NCBI GenBank assembly: GCA_034440615.1
Contig: JAOTOM010002289.1
Span: forward strand, 33,287 to 97,286
Length of the DNA stretch: 64,000 bases
Direction of reading: 5' to 3'
DNA from: Ashinkailepas kermadecensis
Lineage: Eukaryota; Arthropoda; Thecostraca; Neolepadidae
The translations under genes and the position numbers were made by a program. Below are positions 1 to 11,015 of the stretch, piece by piece; the stretch's first letter is position 1, and each line of letters opens with the position of its first letter. The notes beneath the pieces were generated by a model. It was not told the origin of the DNA, searched no databases, and worked only from the letters and a program-made list of their open reading frames with translations.

Positions 1-1129
1 GTACACGTGCCATTGGAAATTAAATTGAAGTCCCTTTCTCCCGTTTTTTAAATATAATTGGCGTTTGGGCATTTCAGTATTCTTGAAGAGTGAAACTGAA
101 ATATTGAAATGTGAGCCATATAATACAATATGTTTAATAATTAAATCTTGTACTTCTAGCTTCTAGCTTCCGAAATGAGGTCCACCGTAGTGCAAACTAG
201 GAACGTGAAACATAACGGCCCAAACGAATTTGTTGTCTGGTTAATTCATCGTTTTAATCTGTGGTAAGCTTGGAACCGATTTGAAGTATTGAGGGCGAGT
301 TTGTGCTATCACCAGTGGCAGACCTAGGATTTTCCTCAGGGGGAAAACATTTGTTTGGGAGGGGGTGGGGGGCACCTACCCTCATTAATAAAGGTTCCCG
401 GATTTCGACCACTTTTTCAAATGGATTCATTTTTGTTAATTCAAATTCGTGAGCAGCTTTATATTCCTGTGTAGGGGTGCCCAATCTACCACCATCGTTC
501 CTGAGTCCACCACCCTGTTCGAAGGTTTTTCTTTTGGCATCTGTCGATAAGTCAGCTAACACTAAATTACACCTATGCTTCTATGCTGTACAAATATCTT
601 TACAATGTAATTGTTTTTCAATTACATGCATTCCAGTTCATAACGTAGGGTCGCAGTCACGCCAGCGTTCGTGCACGTGTACATCCGCCTTGCGCATTCC
701 TCGCATTCACCAAACTTCGTTCGATTTGACGGTTTGTGCTAGGTCGTTTGCTAACGTTACGTTTTTCTAGTTGCTGCGGCATGACAGTCTGTGCTATAGT
801 TTGCGTCATGGAAGGCTTGGTGAGGAAGTTCGATGAATTCAACTTGATGATTGTTTCATTTCTCCCCACATTGTCTGTCGGGAGAGAATCCGGACCACGC
901 TGGCCTTTAATGCACCTCACCTCTTTGTTTATATATGCTCCCAGATTGGCTACCGAACTGAGGTGCTGCTTTTTTTGTGCTTTTTTCGCTTTTTTTTGGG
1001 GGGGGGGGCAGTTGCGGTTTTTTGTCTTCTGATTTGTTCTAGAGCCCAGCTTATTTTTGTTGTGGGTCCGGTTCGTTTTTATCACGGCGCTTCTTTAGGC
1101 TTTGTAGCATTTTGTAGACACACGGTGTT
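1..1129. other. No gene recognised
   Basis: No open frame here has recognisable domains or believable splice sites. Around 309-370 a stretch starting CAGTGGCAGACCTAGG and followed by a G-rich run resembles the ends of small DNA transposons, as at 15,352, but no matching second end was found. Homopolymer runs lie near 970-1,010. Confidence 0.5.
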
Positions 1130-2115
1130 TTCTTAGGACTTTATTGCTTTTTGTAGACCCAAGGTGTTTTTAGGGACCGGCGCGTTTTCGAAGGCCTTTC
1201 CTTTTTGTATCAGGACTATGTCGCTTTTTGTGGGCTCCAACCCGTTTTTGAGGACCTCATGCTCTCTTTGCGGCCACGGTGTGCTTTGAGGGCCTTCCGT
1301 CGCTTCCGTCGCCCATCGGGTCCCGGCGCGTGTTTCCCAGGGACCCGACGCGAGTATTCTGGGCTTCAGGCGATTTTTTTTCGGGACGTCTTCTGAATTT
1401 CGAAGCTGGGGTCGTGACGTGATTTTTCGAGCTCTTGACATCGTATTTGTATTCCCTTTTCGAATTTTATACCGCCAGTACGTTTTTTTAGACTATACGT
1501 TGTTTTGAGGCCTCCAGCGCAATTTGTGGGGCTCCTGAGTTATTTTCCGGACTCGTATGTTAATTTTTCATAATCCCGGTTTATATTTGGGTGCCCCGTC
1601 CTCAATTTTCTGGTGCCCGGCCTCAATTTTCGGGTCCTCGGCGCGAATTTTCGGTTCTGTGGAATTTTTCAAGTCCCCTGCATTTATTTTTGGCCTCGGA
1701 CGCCAATTTGTGGCGCTCCCGATGACAATCTTGGACCATCAGCGCGATTTTGGGGACCCGCTGTGCTTATTTAGGGCCCTCGACGCCATTTTTTTTGGGC
1801 TCCAGGCTGAAATTTATTGGACCCAGCGCGTTTTTTAGTCCAGCCACGATTTTTTCGCCCCCCCCCCCGCGAGTTCTCCGGACCTGTTGTACTTAGGTTG
1901 TCCCGATGCAAATTTTGGAGGGTCTTGACCAGAATTTTTGGGCCCAGCGCGAGTCTTCGTGGCTCCGACGCTATTTTTGCTGGCCCCAGGGTGAATTTTC
2001 TGGGTTCTACAGCATTTCTTTCGGCCCCAGGCGCGAATTTCTGGGGACTAGACGATTTTTTGTGGCCGCTGTACGCTTTTTTGGGTACCCCGGTGCGATC
2101 CTTGGGGGGTCCACC
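1130..2115. repeat. Degenerate short-period repeat block, copy 1
   Basis: About 1 kb made of loosely repeated words of roughly 25-35 bp, alternating a T-run (GATTTTT, CGTTTTTT) with GGGCCC-like or GGACCC-like words and GCGCG. The same word structure appears in reverse complement at about 45,400-46,200. Open frames across it are side effects of the T-run and GC-word alternation. It is probably an old tandem array or part of a repeat element. Confidence 0.6.
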
Positions 2116-2340
2116 ACCCCTCAGGGGGGGGGGGCATTTTCCCTCTGCCCCTCTTCGGTACCAGGCTATCACCAAAGCAATGCTTGCGGTTCCTGTGGTC
2201 GGTGTCCACCGAAAATAGTTTAGGTCGCGGGAGATTCCGAACTAGCTCCTCTCACATAGCCTCTCGCCATGGAGCGGGTCACCTCATGTAACCGCTCGAC
2301 CACGTCGAGGTTCTGAAATTAAGTTATTGAATATGGGTAC

Positions 2341-2590
2341 TATCATATTTATTGTTGTCATTATTTATTGGTGTTGATATTATTTGCAGTCTTCATAATA
2401 TTATTATTAGTAGTAGTAGTAGTAGTCTTAGTTGTATTATTATTCGTATTATTGTTATTAGTAGTAGTAGTAATAGTAGTATTAGTAGCAGAAGTAGTAG
2501 TAGTAGAAGTATTACTATTATGCTTTGATTTTAGTGTTATTTATATTAATATTGCTATTCTTATTATAATCGCTATCATTATCATTGGTT
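2341..2590. repeat. Trinucleotide microsatellite (TTA/TAG-rich)
   Basis: Imperfect trinucleotide tract dominated by ATT and AGT units, best preserved at 2,400-2,530. The 82-codon frame across it codes for hydrophobic low-complexity sequence and is not a gene. Confidence 0.85.
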
Positions 2591-3285
2591 TTCTTCAAAT
2601 CCTCTGTTGGCAGTAAATTGTCATGCGTACGTTTAGTTGGGGTATTCTGATTCTTCGCCTTGCGATGTGTCTGACCATACTGGCTGTTTTGTTTTCAATT
2701 GCGACTCTATTTCATCGAGTTTGGTGCTGAAGAAGAAGCTGAAAGAAGAGATAGATGGTTGCTTGGTTAGGCTTCAAATTTCTACACACCGCGTGTGCTC
2801 GTAGAGCGTTCCAGAACTAAAAATATTACAACTACAAGACCGACTGAATGGGGAGGGAACGGAGAGAGTCTCCACGATTTGGGAAACTGAGCACCGGCAT
2901 ATTCTTGCTGGAGCCCTCGACGCGTCGGCCGACTACGATGTTCCTATTCCGCACCTGTTTGGACTCCGCCTTTGATTGATATCACCTTTCTAGCACGTTT
3001 TGTGCTCAATAAATTCCGCGGCAGCTACAGTTCCGCGATCATTTGGCGTCAGAGTGTGACGTCATGTAGCAAGTCAGCTGAGTGCATCCAAGAAGAGCCC
3101 AATATCTGTCGAAGAAGTGAGGGCATCATCTGAAATGAAATCTGGGGGAATCTGTCACTCGAAAACTGTGTTGCGAATGCAGTCGCATGATGAAGTAGCA
3201 GACCACAGCAGTAGAAGGCCACGTATTGTAGGTGCCTGCGATTTATTCAGTTGTCTTACCGTTTTTTAATGCGGCTCAGTCTTCG
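2591..3285. other. No feature recognised
   Basis: Unique-looking sequence with no open frame of note and no recognised repeat. Confidence 0.4.
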
Positions 3286-3287
3286 TC

Positions 3288-3425
3288 AGGCGTGGCTGGA
3301 TTGCTTCGTCAGGTATGACTGGATTGCTTCGTCTGTTATGGTTGGATTACTTCGTCTGGTATGGCTGGATTGCTTCGTCTGGTATGGCTGGATCGCTTCG
3401 TCAGTCATGGCTGGGTTGCTTACCT
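3288..3425. repeat. 23-bp minisatellite, about 6 copies
   Basis: Imperfect tandem units around the word GGCTGGATTGCTTCGTC, spaced about 23 bp apart. Short frames through it are repeat artefacts. Confidence 0.75.
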
Positions 3426-3565
3426 TGTACTGCCATTTTTCGCAAGAAATATGTTTTGAAATCAGGAAATCGTATGCAGAGGTTCAGGGCTAAATTGCAG
3501 AGAAAACTTTCAGTCTAGCTGATAACAGAACAACTTCTATGCAATTGGGCTACCTCTTGGTTCGG

Positions 3566-3606
3566 CTATTGGTTTTACGACAGATCGACCGCTGGGTCAT
3601 ATAGCG
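3566..3606 (+). repeat. Dispersed hairpin-like motif, copy 1
   Basis: Contains GGTTTTACGACAGATCGACC, then GGTCATATAGCG. It is one of six copies in this window of a roughly 45-bp motif whose ends are imperfect inverted repeats (others near 17,566, 18,335, 29,297, 30,941 and 40,012). Probably a conserved part of a SINE or other retroelement. Confidence 0.6.
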
Positions 3607-3681
3607 TCTTCAATACCTACGGATTGAAGACGGATACGGACGGTACCTACGAATAAGACTCGAATCCACAATCTTTCGATT

Positions 3682-4274
3682 TTGAGACGGGCAACTTACT
3701 CCAAGACCTCCAGCTCCCAGGGTGAATACTTTGCTCGGGCTTCGGCTTTGGAACTTCCAGACGCCTCTGCTCGGCTTCGAAGCCAAAGTTGTAGCCTCGA
3801 CACCTTGTTTGGATGTTACACCGGTGGGCGATTCGTCGTGTTCACCTCACGTCTCATCAATGGCACCAGGCGGCTTCTGAGCTTGAAATGTGGTCCGGGG
3901 CCGGGAGCCGCGCGACCGTGGTGGTTCCGGGCCGGGGATGAGCGTCCGGGTGTCGGTGGTATCGTCCGTGTGTCGGTGGTATCGTCGATTCCGGGCAGCG
4001 GCGGCGGCGGCGGCGGTGACGGCCTGCCAGACGGAAGCGGTGAGATAGGCGCCGCCGGTCCGGCTGCGGCCGGCGCAGACTGGCAGCCTCAGTCGGCCCG
4101 CTCACGTCCGCGACGACGGCCCGAGCGCACAGTGGCCGCCGTGTGTCAGCTGTCGTGCGGCTCGCAGTGCCAGTCGGACAGTTGCGGAGGTGTGGGCCGG
4201 CGGCGGTTTGTGAGGACTGACCGCGTGCGGGCGCAGCGAGGGACGGCGACGATTCGGGCGGGCGGGCGCTGGCC
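3682..4274 (+). other. GC-rich 5' flank or leader of the SH2 gene
   Basis: Strongly GC- and CpG-rich sequence leading into the SH2 adaptor start codon. A 198-codon frame covers most of it but is low-complexity (Gly, Arg, Ala) without domains, so I read it as promoter or 5' UTR. An upstream exon in this stretch cannot be excluded. Confidence 0.4.
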
Positions 4275-5747
4275 ATGAGCGTGACCGGCCGGCCGCAGCA
4301 GGCGGTGCCCGGTGGCGGACCGGCGGCGGCGGCGGCTGCCCCGGCGCTGCCGCGGCCGCCGCGCGACACCCTGTTCGCCGGCCCGCGGAGCAGTCCGGCG
4401 TCAGGCCAGCACACGGGCGCCGCCGCCGGCAGCAGATCACCCACACTTGCCCAGCGTGACGAGACAACGCGTGACGACCGGACCGGCGCAACGGCCGCCG
4501 CGTTCACTCGCAAGGTGTACCACCACCACCGACCGGGTGGTGGTGGTGGCTTCTCACCACCACGGGCTGCCACACCACCAGCCGACCGCGCCGAACGTGA
4601 CCCGGCTGTATCGTCGGCCGGTACCAGGCAGTACGAGAGGACGTCGCCGCTGTGCCAGCCTGCATCGGAGGACACCGGCTTCAGGCCTGGTCTGCGACAC
4701 GGTTCCGGCACCGGAACTGACCCGCTAAACGGCTCCGCTTCCGAGAGCACCGGCCCCAGAAATGTGCCGCGGAATGTCGCCAACTTTGTGCCGTGCGCAT
4801 CGGGCTCAGGGGCCGATCGCACCCGATCGCCGCAGCCACCGCCTCATCTGATGGTCGACGAGCCTCCGCCGCGGCCGACCAAGACGGCCGCAATCGACCA
4901 GAACCTGTACCAAAACACAGCCGACTTGCAAGACGCCACCTACTTGGACATGAACGCGTCCGTACAGCTTCGCGCAACGGTCGGCCGCGCTGACTCACCG
5001 CCGGCGCGAGCCTCCCCCACCCCGGCGCGAGTCTCTCCCACCTCAACTTCTGTCATCCAAACCACTCGTCGAGACCCCCCCACGTTCCGGGAGTCTCCTG
5101 TGCCCGTACCTCGCCGCGATCCATCGCCCGCTGCAACCCCAGCCGAGCCGCCGGTTCTCGGCCCGCCTCGGCTGGCGGCGCACTGGCCGGCGCCGCCGAC
5201 GAGCACCGACGACGATTACCTGGTGCCGGACGGCGTGGCAGTGGCGGCGGCGGCGGCGGCACTGCTGGCGCCGCCCGGCGGCCGCGCCCGCTCGCGCTCC
5301 GACCCGCCGCAGCATCTGCTGCGCGCCGCCGACGGCGCGCTCGGCTCGTGCAACTCGCTGTCGGAGGGCGGCGACGCGCTGCGCAGCTTCGACTCTGAGA
5401 CGAGCGAGTCGAACGCGGCGCACCCGGCGCAGAAGTGGTTCCGCAACGTCAGCCGCCACGTGTCCGAGCTGGTGCTGCTCGACCGCGCCGACGGCTCCTT
5501 CCTGGTGCGCGCGTCGCGCAGCGTGAGCGCGCCGCTGACGCTGTGCGTGGTGGTGGAGGGCCGCTGCTGCCACGTCCAGGTCAGGGAGCGCGCCGACGGC
5601 CGGTTCGCGCTCGGCATCGCCAAGCCGGACGAGGAGAGCTTCGCGTCGGCGCCGGCCATGGTCCAGTGGTACCGGCAGCACCCGCTCACCGTGAAAGCCG
5701 GCGGCACCACGCTGCTGCGCTGGTTCCCCGGCCAGAGAGCCACCTGA
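4275..5747 (+). CDS. SH2-domain adaptor protein, SLP-76/BLNK/SH3BP2-like
   Basis: 490 codons in one open exon. Residues 1-380 are Pro, Ala and Ser-rich and disordered-looking; about 387-485 form an SH2 domain. The domain starts at W388, has the FLVR motif with the phosphotyrosine-binding Arg at 412, a His at 433 (CCHVQV), and ends in a basic/aliphatic strand (LLRWFP), as in adaptors with a C-terminal SH2. The linker carries Y212 in YQN (a Grb2-type YxN site), Y223 in YLDM (a YxxM site for PI3-kinase p85) and Y315 in YLVP, plus Pro-rich stretches such as EPPPRPTK. Proposed role, by family: a cytosolic scaffold bringing effectors to tyrosine-kinase signals. The start at 4,275 has a good context (GGCCATGA), but an upstream coding exon could exist. 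The final codons and stop lie in the first unit of a tandem repeat. Confidence 0.75.
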   Translation: MSVTGRPQQAVPGGGPAAAAAAPALPRPPRDTLFAGPRSSPASGQHTGAAAGSRSPTLAQRDETTRDDRTGATAAAFTRKVYHHHRPGGGGGFSPPRAATPPADRAERDPAVSSAGTRQYERTSPLCQPASEDTGFRPGLRHGSGTGTDPLNGSASESTGPRNVPRNVANFVPCASGSGADRTRSPQPPPHLMVDEPPPRPTKTAAIDQNLYQNTADLQDATYLDMNASVQLRATVGRADSPPARASPTPARVSPTSTSVIQTTRRDPPTFRESPVPVPRRDPSPAATPAEPPVLGPPRLAAHWPAPPTSTDDDYLVPDGVAVAAAAAALLAPPGGRARSRSDPPQHLLRAADGALGSCNSLSEGGDALRSFDSETSESNAAHPAQKWFRNVSRHVSELVLLDRADGSFLVRASRSVSAPLTLCVVVEGRCCHVQVRERADGRFALGIAKPDEESFASAPAMVQWYRQHPLTVKAGGTTLLRWFPGQRAT

Positions 5748-6005
5748 GGTGTCTGTTGCGCTGGTTCCCCGGCCAGAGAGCCACCTGAGGTGTCTGCTGC
5801 GCTGGTTCCCCGGCGACCAGAGAGCCACCTGACGTGTCTGCTGCGCTGGTTCCCCGGCCAGAGAGCCACCTGAGGTGTCTGCTGCGCTGGTTCCCCGGCC
5901 AGAGAGCCACCTGAGGTGTCTGTTGCAGTGGTTCCCCGGCCAGAGAGCCACCTGAGGTGCCTGCTGCGGTGGTTCCCGGACACCAGAGGTTCACCAGGGT
6001 GTCTG
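5718..6005. repeat. 41-bp minisatellite seeded by the end of the SH2 gene
   Basis: About seven units beginning CGCTGGTTCCCCGGCCAGAG, at 5,718, 5,759, 5,800 and 5,844 (that step is 44 bp because of a 3-base insertion), with the last units degenerate. Unit 1 encodes the C-terminus of the SH2 protein (RWFPGQRAT) and its TGA stop, so each downstream unit carries a copy of the last codons and stop. The units also contain GAGGTGTCT, which resembles a weak splice donor. Confidence 0.9.
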
Positions 6006-7857
6006 GTTTCAGCTCCATGTATCACTCGGTCCGATGTTAGGTCTGAAAAAGAACACATTGGAGGCTGGAGTAACAGTAAAGAAATACCCCTCCCCCAGAG
6101 TACAGAGAAGGATGTCATGCGCGTTTGTGTTGATATGATATGCATTTTGTGAGTGGTTGGTTCGTGCTGGTGAAGAAGCTGTGGGAGTTATTGTGTCACA
6201 GTACTGACCGAGTGCTGGACAACAGCAACGACGCACTGGTGCCGTTTGAGGGTTACTGAAACCCAGTGGCGACGCACTGGAGCCGTTTGGGGGATACTCT
6301 CGACCTTTTCCATTTTCCAACATTTTCCACATGCGGGCGTGTGCACATTGTCTAATGCTACCACCCACCGATGTACGCGGGCATCTCTGCCATGCTCTGG
6401 CCGTTGTCTCCTCATCTCGCGGCGGCTCGGCTTCCCATGTGCATTGTAGCCGGTCGGCGGTGGACAAATATAGCTGCTCGCGGCTGCAAGGTGTGCTCAC
6501 CGCCCGGTGGGGCTCAGCAGGGACCGCTTACCACGAGCACCGGCACCAATATCTCATATTGTTGGCGAACACCAGCTGAGTGCTGAACGTCGGCAAGAGG
6601 CTATGAGCAAATTGGCCGAAACTGCAAGCATGAGCAATGTTCCGATGGCGATTTGGTATATTCGTGACAAAATATGTCTGGTGGTACGCCTGGTCGTCGT
6701 CTTGTGGATCAGCAGTCTTTCGTATCTCGGCTATGGGCAGCGTTGTTTCTGAATTGCATCACTGGATCAATTTAAAGGTCGGGAAAGGCCATTTTAAAGC
6801 ATTGTTTACGTTCGATGACGAACGGATGATTGTATGCCATGTGCACATTATAAGGTCCTGTGGTCGAGCAAATGTCTGCCTCCTGAATCCGTAAAATCGC
6901 CCGGCAATGTAGACCGGGGTGGTCGTGGAATTTCATATTTATTTTCAAGGATCTCATCATTGGGCATAAATATCCTTTCTGTCATGAATTCTGAACGACC
7001 TTTGATTGGCCATGCATGCCCGATACAGATGATCTGCTTCGTGATCCTTGGTGAAGGAGCGATAAGTTTTAGTTTTATTAATCGAAGAGTAGCAGGGCTC
7101 ACATGTGGTCGGCGTCACATGAAGCAAAAGCCAACACACGTGACAGCCTCAAACACAGCACAGTTCAGCTGCCCCCGGGGGCAGGGCACCGAGCCGACAT
7201 GTTCGGAATCCGGGTGTGACGCGTCCGGGCCCGGCCCTGAAGCCAGTCTTCCTGCCCTCCTGTGCTCACCATGAGGCCACTAGAAGAAGGAAATAGCCTT
7301 CATGGCGTACCCCGTTCTAGAGAAAAGAACGTATGCTTCTGCTTGCTGAACGTATGTTTCTGCTTGCTAAGTACGTATGCTTCTGAGTGACGACTCGGAT
7401 GTCGTGACGTCCGGTAACATCTTTACTTTTCTTCGACACGCAAACTTTGATGTGATATATCGTCCTTGAGAACCAATATTCTACCTCCACTAATGATGAT
7501 TTAAAGGACATACCGTTTTAGTTTATCTTTAACCATTGTTATGGGCACAAAATGACCTTGCTGTCGACGTGCCCCTAAACATCAATTCATCATCATAGAG
7601 AAAAGAAGCATGCGACAAGCACGGGGCGGCGTTTAGATACGAAAAGCTCAGAGGTGATGTGGTAGAAGTAGAGTTTATACATAATGATGACTCAAGCAGG
7701 GCGACGGGCACAACCGAGCCAACAATTACAGTGTACGAAATGAAACTGGCAAACGAATCGTCACCGTACCTTTCGAAGTTCGACCACACATGAAAACCCA
7801 CCCGAATGGTCGATCGTTACGACTTGAGAGACGTGCCGGATGCTCAGTGATAAATGT
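6006..7857. other. No gene recognised
   Basis: Expected 3' flank of the SH2 gene. No clear polyadenylation signal was noted close to the array. A short three-copy repeat of about 25 bp (CGTATGCTTCTGCTTGC) lies at 7,328-7,385. No domain-bearing frame. Confidence 0.45.
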
Positions 7858-8340
7858 TTTGTGAAACAGGGTGGAGCATACCACTTACTGAACACTGAGT
7901 CGACATCCTTCCCAAATAATTATCTACATCGTGCTTCTTGGTGCGTGCTTGTGAAGCCATCATGCTTCGTTTTTAACAGTATCCCGTATATAGGTATCAT
8001 GCTCATGCTCATCATAACGGATCCGGGATCGTGATAACAAACATCCCGTAGTGTAATTCCAGGTAACGGGGTTCCATATGATTGCTGTTATGCAATACCA
8101 GTTTATAACATAGGTATTTGCATCGTTATCATTCATATCGGTATCTCCGAATTAGGTACCTCTCAAAACACGCAAAATGGAGTTATATGGTACTATGCAA
8201 TTGTCAAAAAAAAACTTGGTTGTAAGTACCTTAATATTTTATACAGCATTATTTTCATAACGATTTCGACATCCCGCTCTACTCGTTTCGACATCTCACA
8301 CGTAACGAGAAATCATTATTTTAACACTGCTGGTGCTGAC
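7858..8340 (+). repeat. Dispersed repeat element, copy 1
   Basis: About 480 bp that aligns by eye, in the same orientation, with 35,430-35,860. Shared words include CACTGA, GACATCCTTCC, CATAACGGAT, CGTAGTGTAATT/CGTAACGTAATT, CAGTTTATAA/CAGTTATAAA and a closing GACATCTCACA. No coding capacity is visible. It is probably an old non-autonomous transposable element. Confidence 0.65.
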
Positions 8341-8465
8341 ATTGTGGATGGCCCTGAAGAGCGGGGAGATGTAGAGGCGCGAAGGGTCACGATTCGAAAA
8401 GGCCAGGAAACGCGACCAACTAACAACTTCATATTAACCTTTCATATTAACAACATCGCTAGCTG

Positions 8466-8640
8466 TGGGACGTCGGTAGCTCAGTGTTTAAACTGTGCGT
8501 TTGGCACGTCAGAGGTACGGGGTTCGATTCCCCGCGATGCCCGCCCTTTCTGCCAGGGTGAGAGGAAGACAACGTCGTATAGCCTCAGCTGCTGAGTGCG
8601 TCGTAAAGCCACAATCCAATCCAGTCACCGCTGGCTGTCT
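8466..8640 (+). repeat. tRNA-derived SINE-like element
   Basis: Contains a pol III A box (TAGCTCAGTG, 8,477-8,486) and a perfect B box (GGTTCGATTCC, 8,521-8,531) at tRNA spacing, then a non-tRNA body and a tail with CAATCCAATCC. The acceptor and anticodon stems pair poorly, so it is not a functional tRNA. Directly after copy 1 of the dispersed repeat. Confidence 0.65.
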
Positions 8641-9998
<1,358 letters not shown>

Positions 9999-10159
9999 GA
10001 ACATTTGTTCGATCGTAGAAATTGTGTATGCTTTTCTTCTTCTCGTCATCAGGGTGTGTTCGTGATAATATGTTCTGATATCGAGTCTTCTACTTAACGA
10101 GTGCGTTGGTTTTGTCAGTATTCGTACGTAAGTGTGTGTGTGTATGTGCCCGTTGTCAG

Positions 10160-10283
10160 GACCTGTACATGACGAAGAAGATAACGTTGACGGAGGCGCT
10201 GTGCGGCTTCCACATCCCGATCAAACATCTGGACGACAGGACGGTGGTGATTACCTCAGAGCCTGGTAACATCATCGAGCCAG
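10160..10283 (+). CDS. DNAJA2: DnaJ type A (DNAJA2-like) co-chaperone, internal exon
   Basis: Forty-one codons plus one base from the substrate-binding C-terminal domain of class A J-proteins. It reads DLYMTKKITLTEALCGF, then KHLDDRTVVIT, then EPGNIIEP, the conserved EALCGF...HLDxR...PGxxIxPG pattern. The acceptor is TTGTCAG before 10,160 and the donor CAG|GTGAGA at 10,284, leaving phase 1. The J domain and zinc-finger exons are not in this window as far as I can see; they may lie upstream of it, which would place the SH2 gene inside an intron. The protein would be a cytosolic Hsp70 partner. A 45-bp tandem array begins in the last codons. Confidence 0.8.
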
Positions 10284-10582
10284 GTGAGAGAGGAATCGGG
10301 TCTGAGCTGGACAACGATATCGGGCCGGGTGGGAGGGGAATTGGGACTGAACCGGACAACGATATCGGGTCGGGTGGGAGTGGAATCAAGTCTGAGCCGG
10401 ACAACGATATCGGGTCGGGTGGGAGTGGAATCAAGTCTGAGCCGGACAACGATATCGGGCCGGGTGGGAGGGAAATCGGGACTGAGCCGGACAACGATAT
10501 CGGGTCGGGTGGGAGTGGAATCAAGTCTGAGCCGGACAACAATATCGGGTCGGGTGGGAGGAGAACTAGATCTGAGTTCGGC
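10268..10582 (+). repeat. 45-bp array starting at a DNAJA2-like exon end
   Basis: Seven 45-bp units. Unit 1 (10,268-10,312) is the exon end (NIIEPG codons), its GTGAGA donor and the first intron bases; later units start AACGATATCGGG and carry GGGTGGGA at the donor position. Because 45 is a multiple of three and no stop is present, the exon frame stays open across all units. Confidence 0.9.
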
Positions 10583-10782
10583 TGCGTGGTAGTCGGTCTG
10601 TATCGAAACGTGAGGCGCGAATACTGTGCCAACATGCTAGCAGCACCACTGTCTGTGAGCCATGCCCTCGGCCAGTCACGTCCTCAACTGAACATGTACA
10701 TCCACAGCTGACCGCTCTGCCTAACTGACACGCGACCTTTCGAACTGGCACCTCCGCAAGTGAACACCCTGTCGTGCTGCAG
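10583..10782 (+). other. Rest of the intron between the two DNAJA2-like exons
   Basis: Short unique stretch between the 45-bp array and the next exon, with no additional exon visible. Confidence 0.5.
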
Positions 10783-11015
10783 GCTCCGCGCAAGGGCGTG
10801 CGCGGGGAGGGTTTCCCGATGTACCGCAACCCGTTCGAGAAAGGCAACCTGTACGTGCGCTTCGCGCTGGACTTCCCGGCGAACCACTGGGCGCCGGAGC
10901 CGGCGTACCCGCAGCTGGAGGCGCTGCTGCCGCGTCGGCCTGCCTTCCAGCGGCCCAGCGGCGAGCACGTGGAGGACGTGCACCTTGATGACTTCGACCC
11001 CAGCTCACAGTCGAG
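10783..11015 (+). CDS. DNAJA2: DnaJ type A (DNAJA2-like) co-chaperone, penultimate exon
   Basis: Codes for KGVRGEGFPMYRNPFEKGN, then an FP-N-W segment and LEALLPRRP, ending VHLDDFDPSSQS, closely matching the last part of the class A C-terminal domain. Acceptor CTGCAG before 10,783, donor TCGAG|GTGAGG at 11,016 leaving two bases (AG). If the donor were ignored the frame would stop at the TGA four bases on, losing the conserved tail; splicing to 16,753 restores it. Oddity: with the CAG|GTGAGA donor of the previous exon (phase 1), this acceptor is one base out of frame. Confidence 0.8.

Noticed and set aside
3857..6145. Minus-strand frames of 302-321 codons over the SH2 gene
   Set aside because: Shadows of the GC-rich SH2 frame and its 3' repeat; the plus-strand frame has a recognisable domain.
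8466..8540. A genuine tRNA gene
   Set aside because: A and B boxes are good, but acceptor and anticodon stems do not pair properly and the sequence continues into a SINE-like body and tail.
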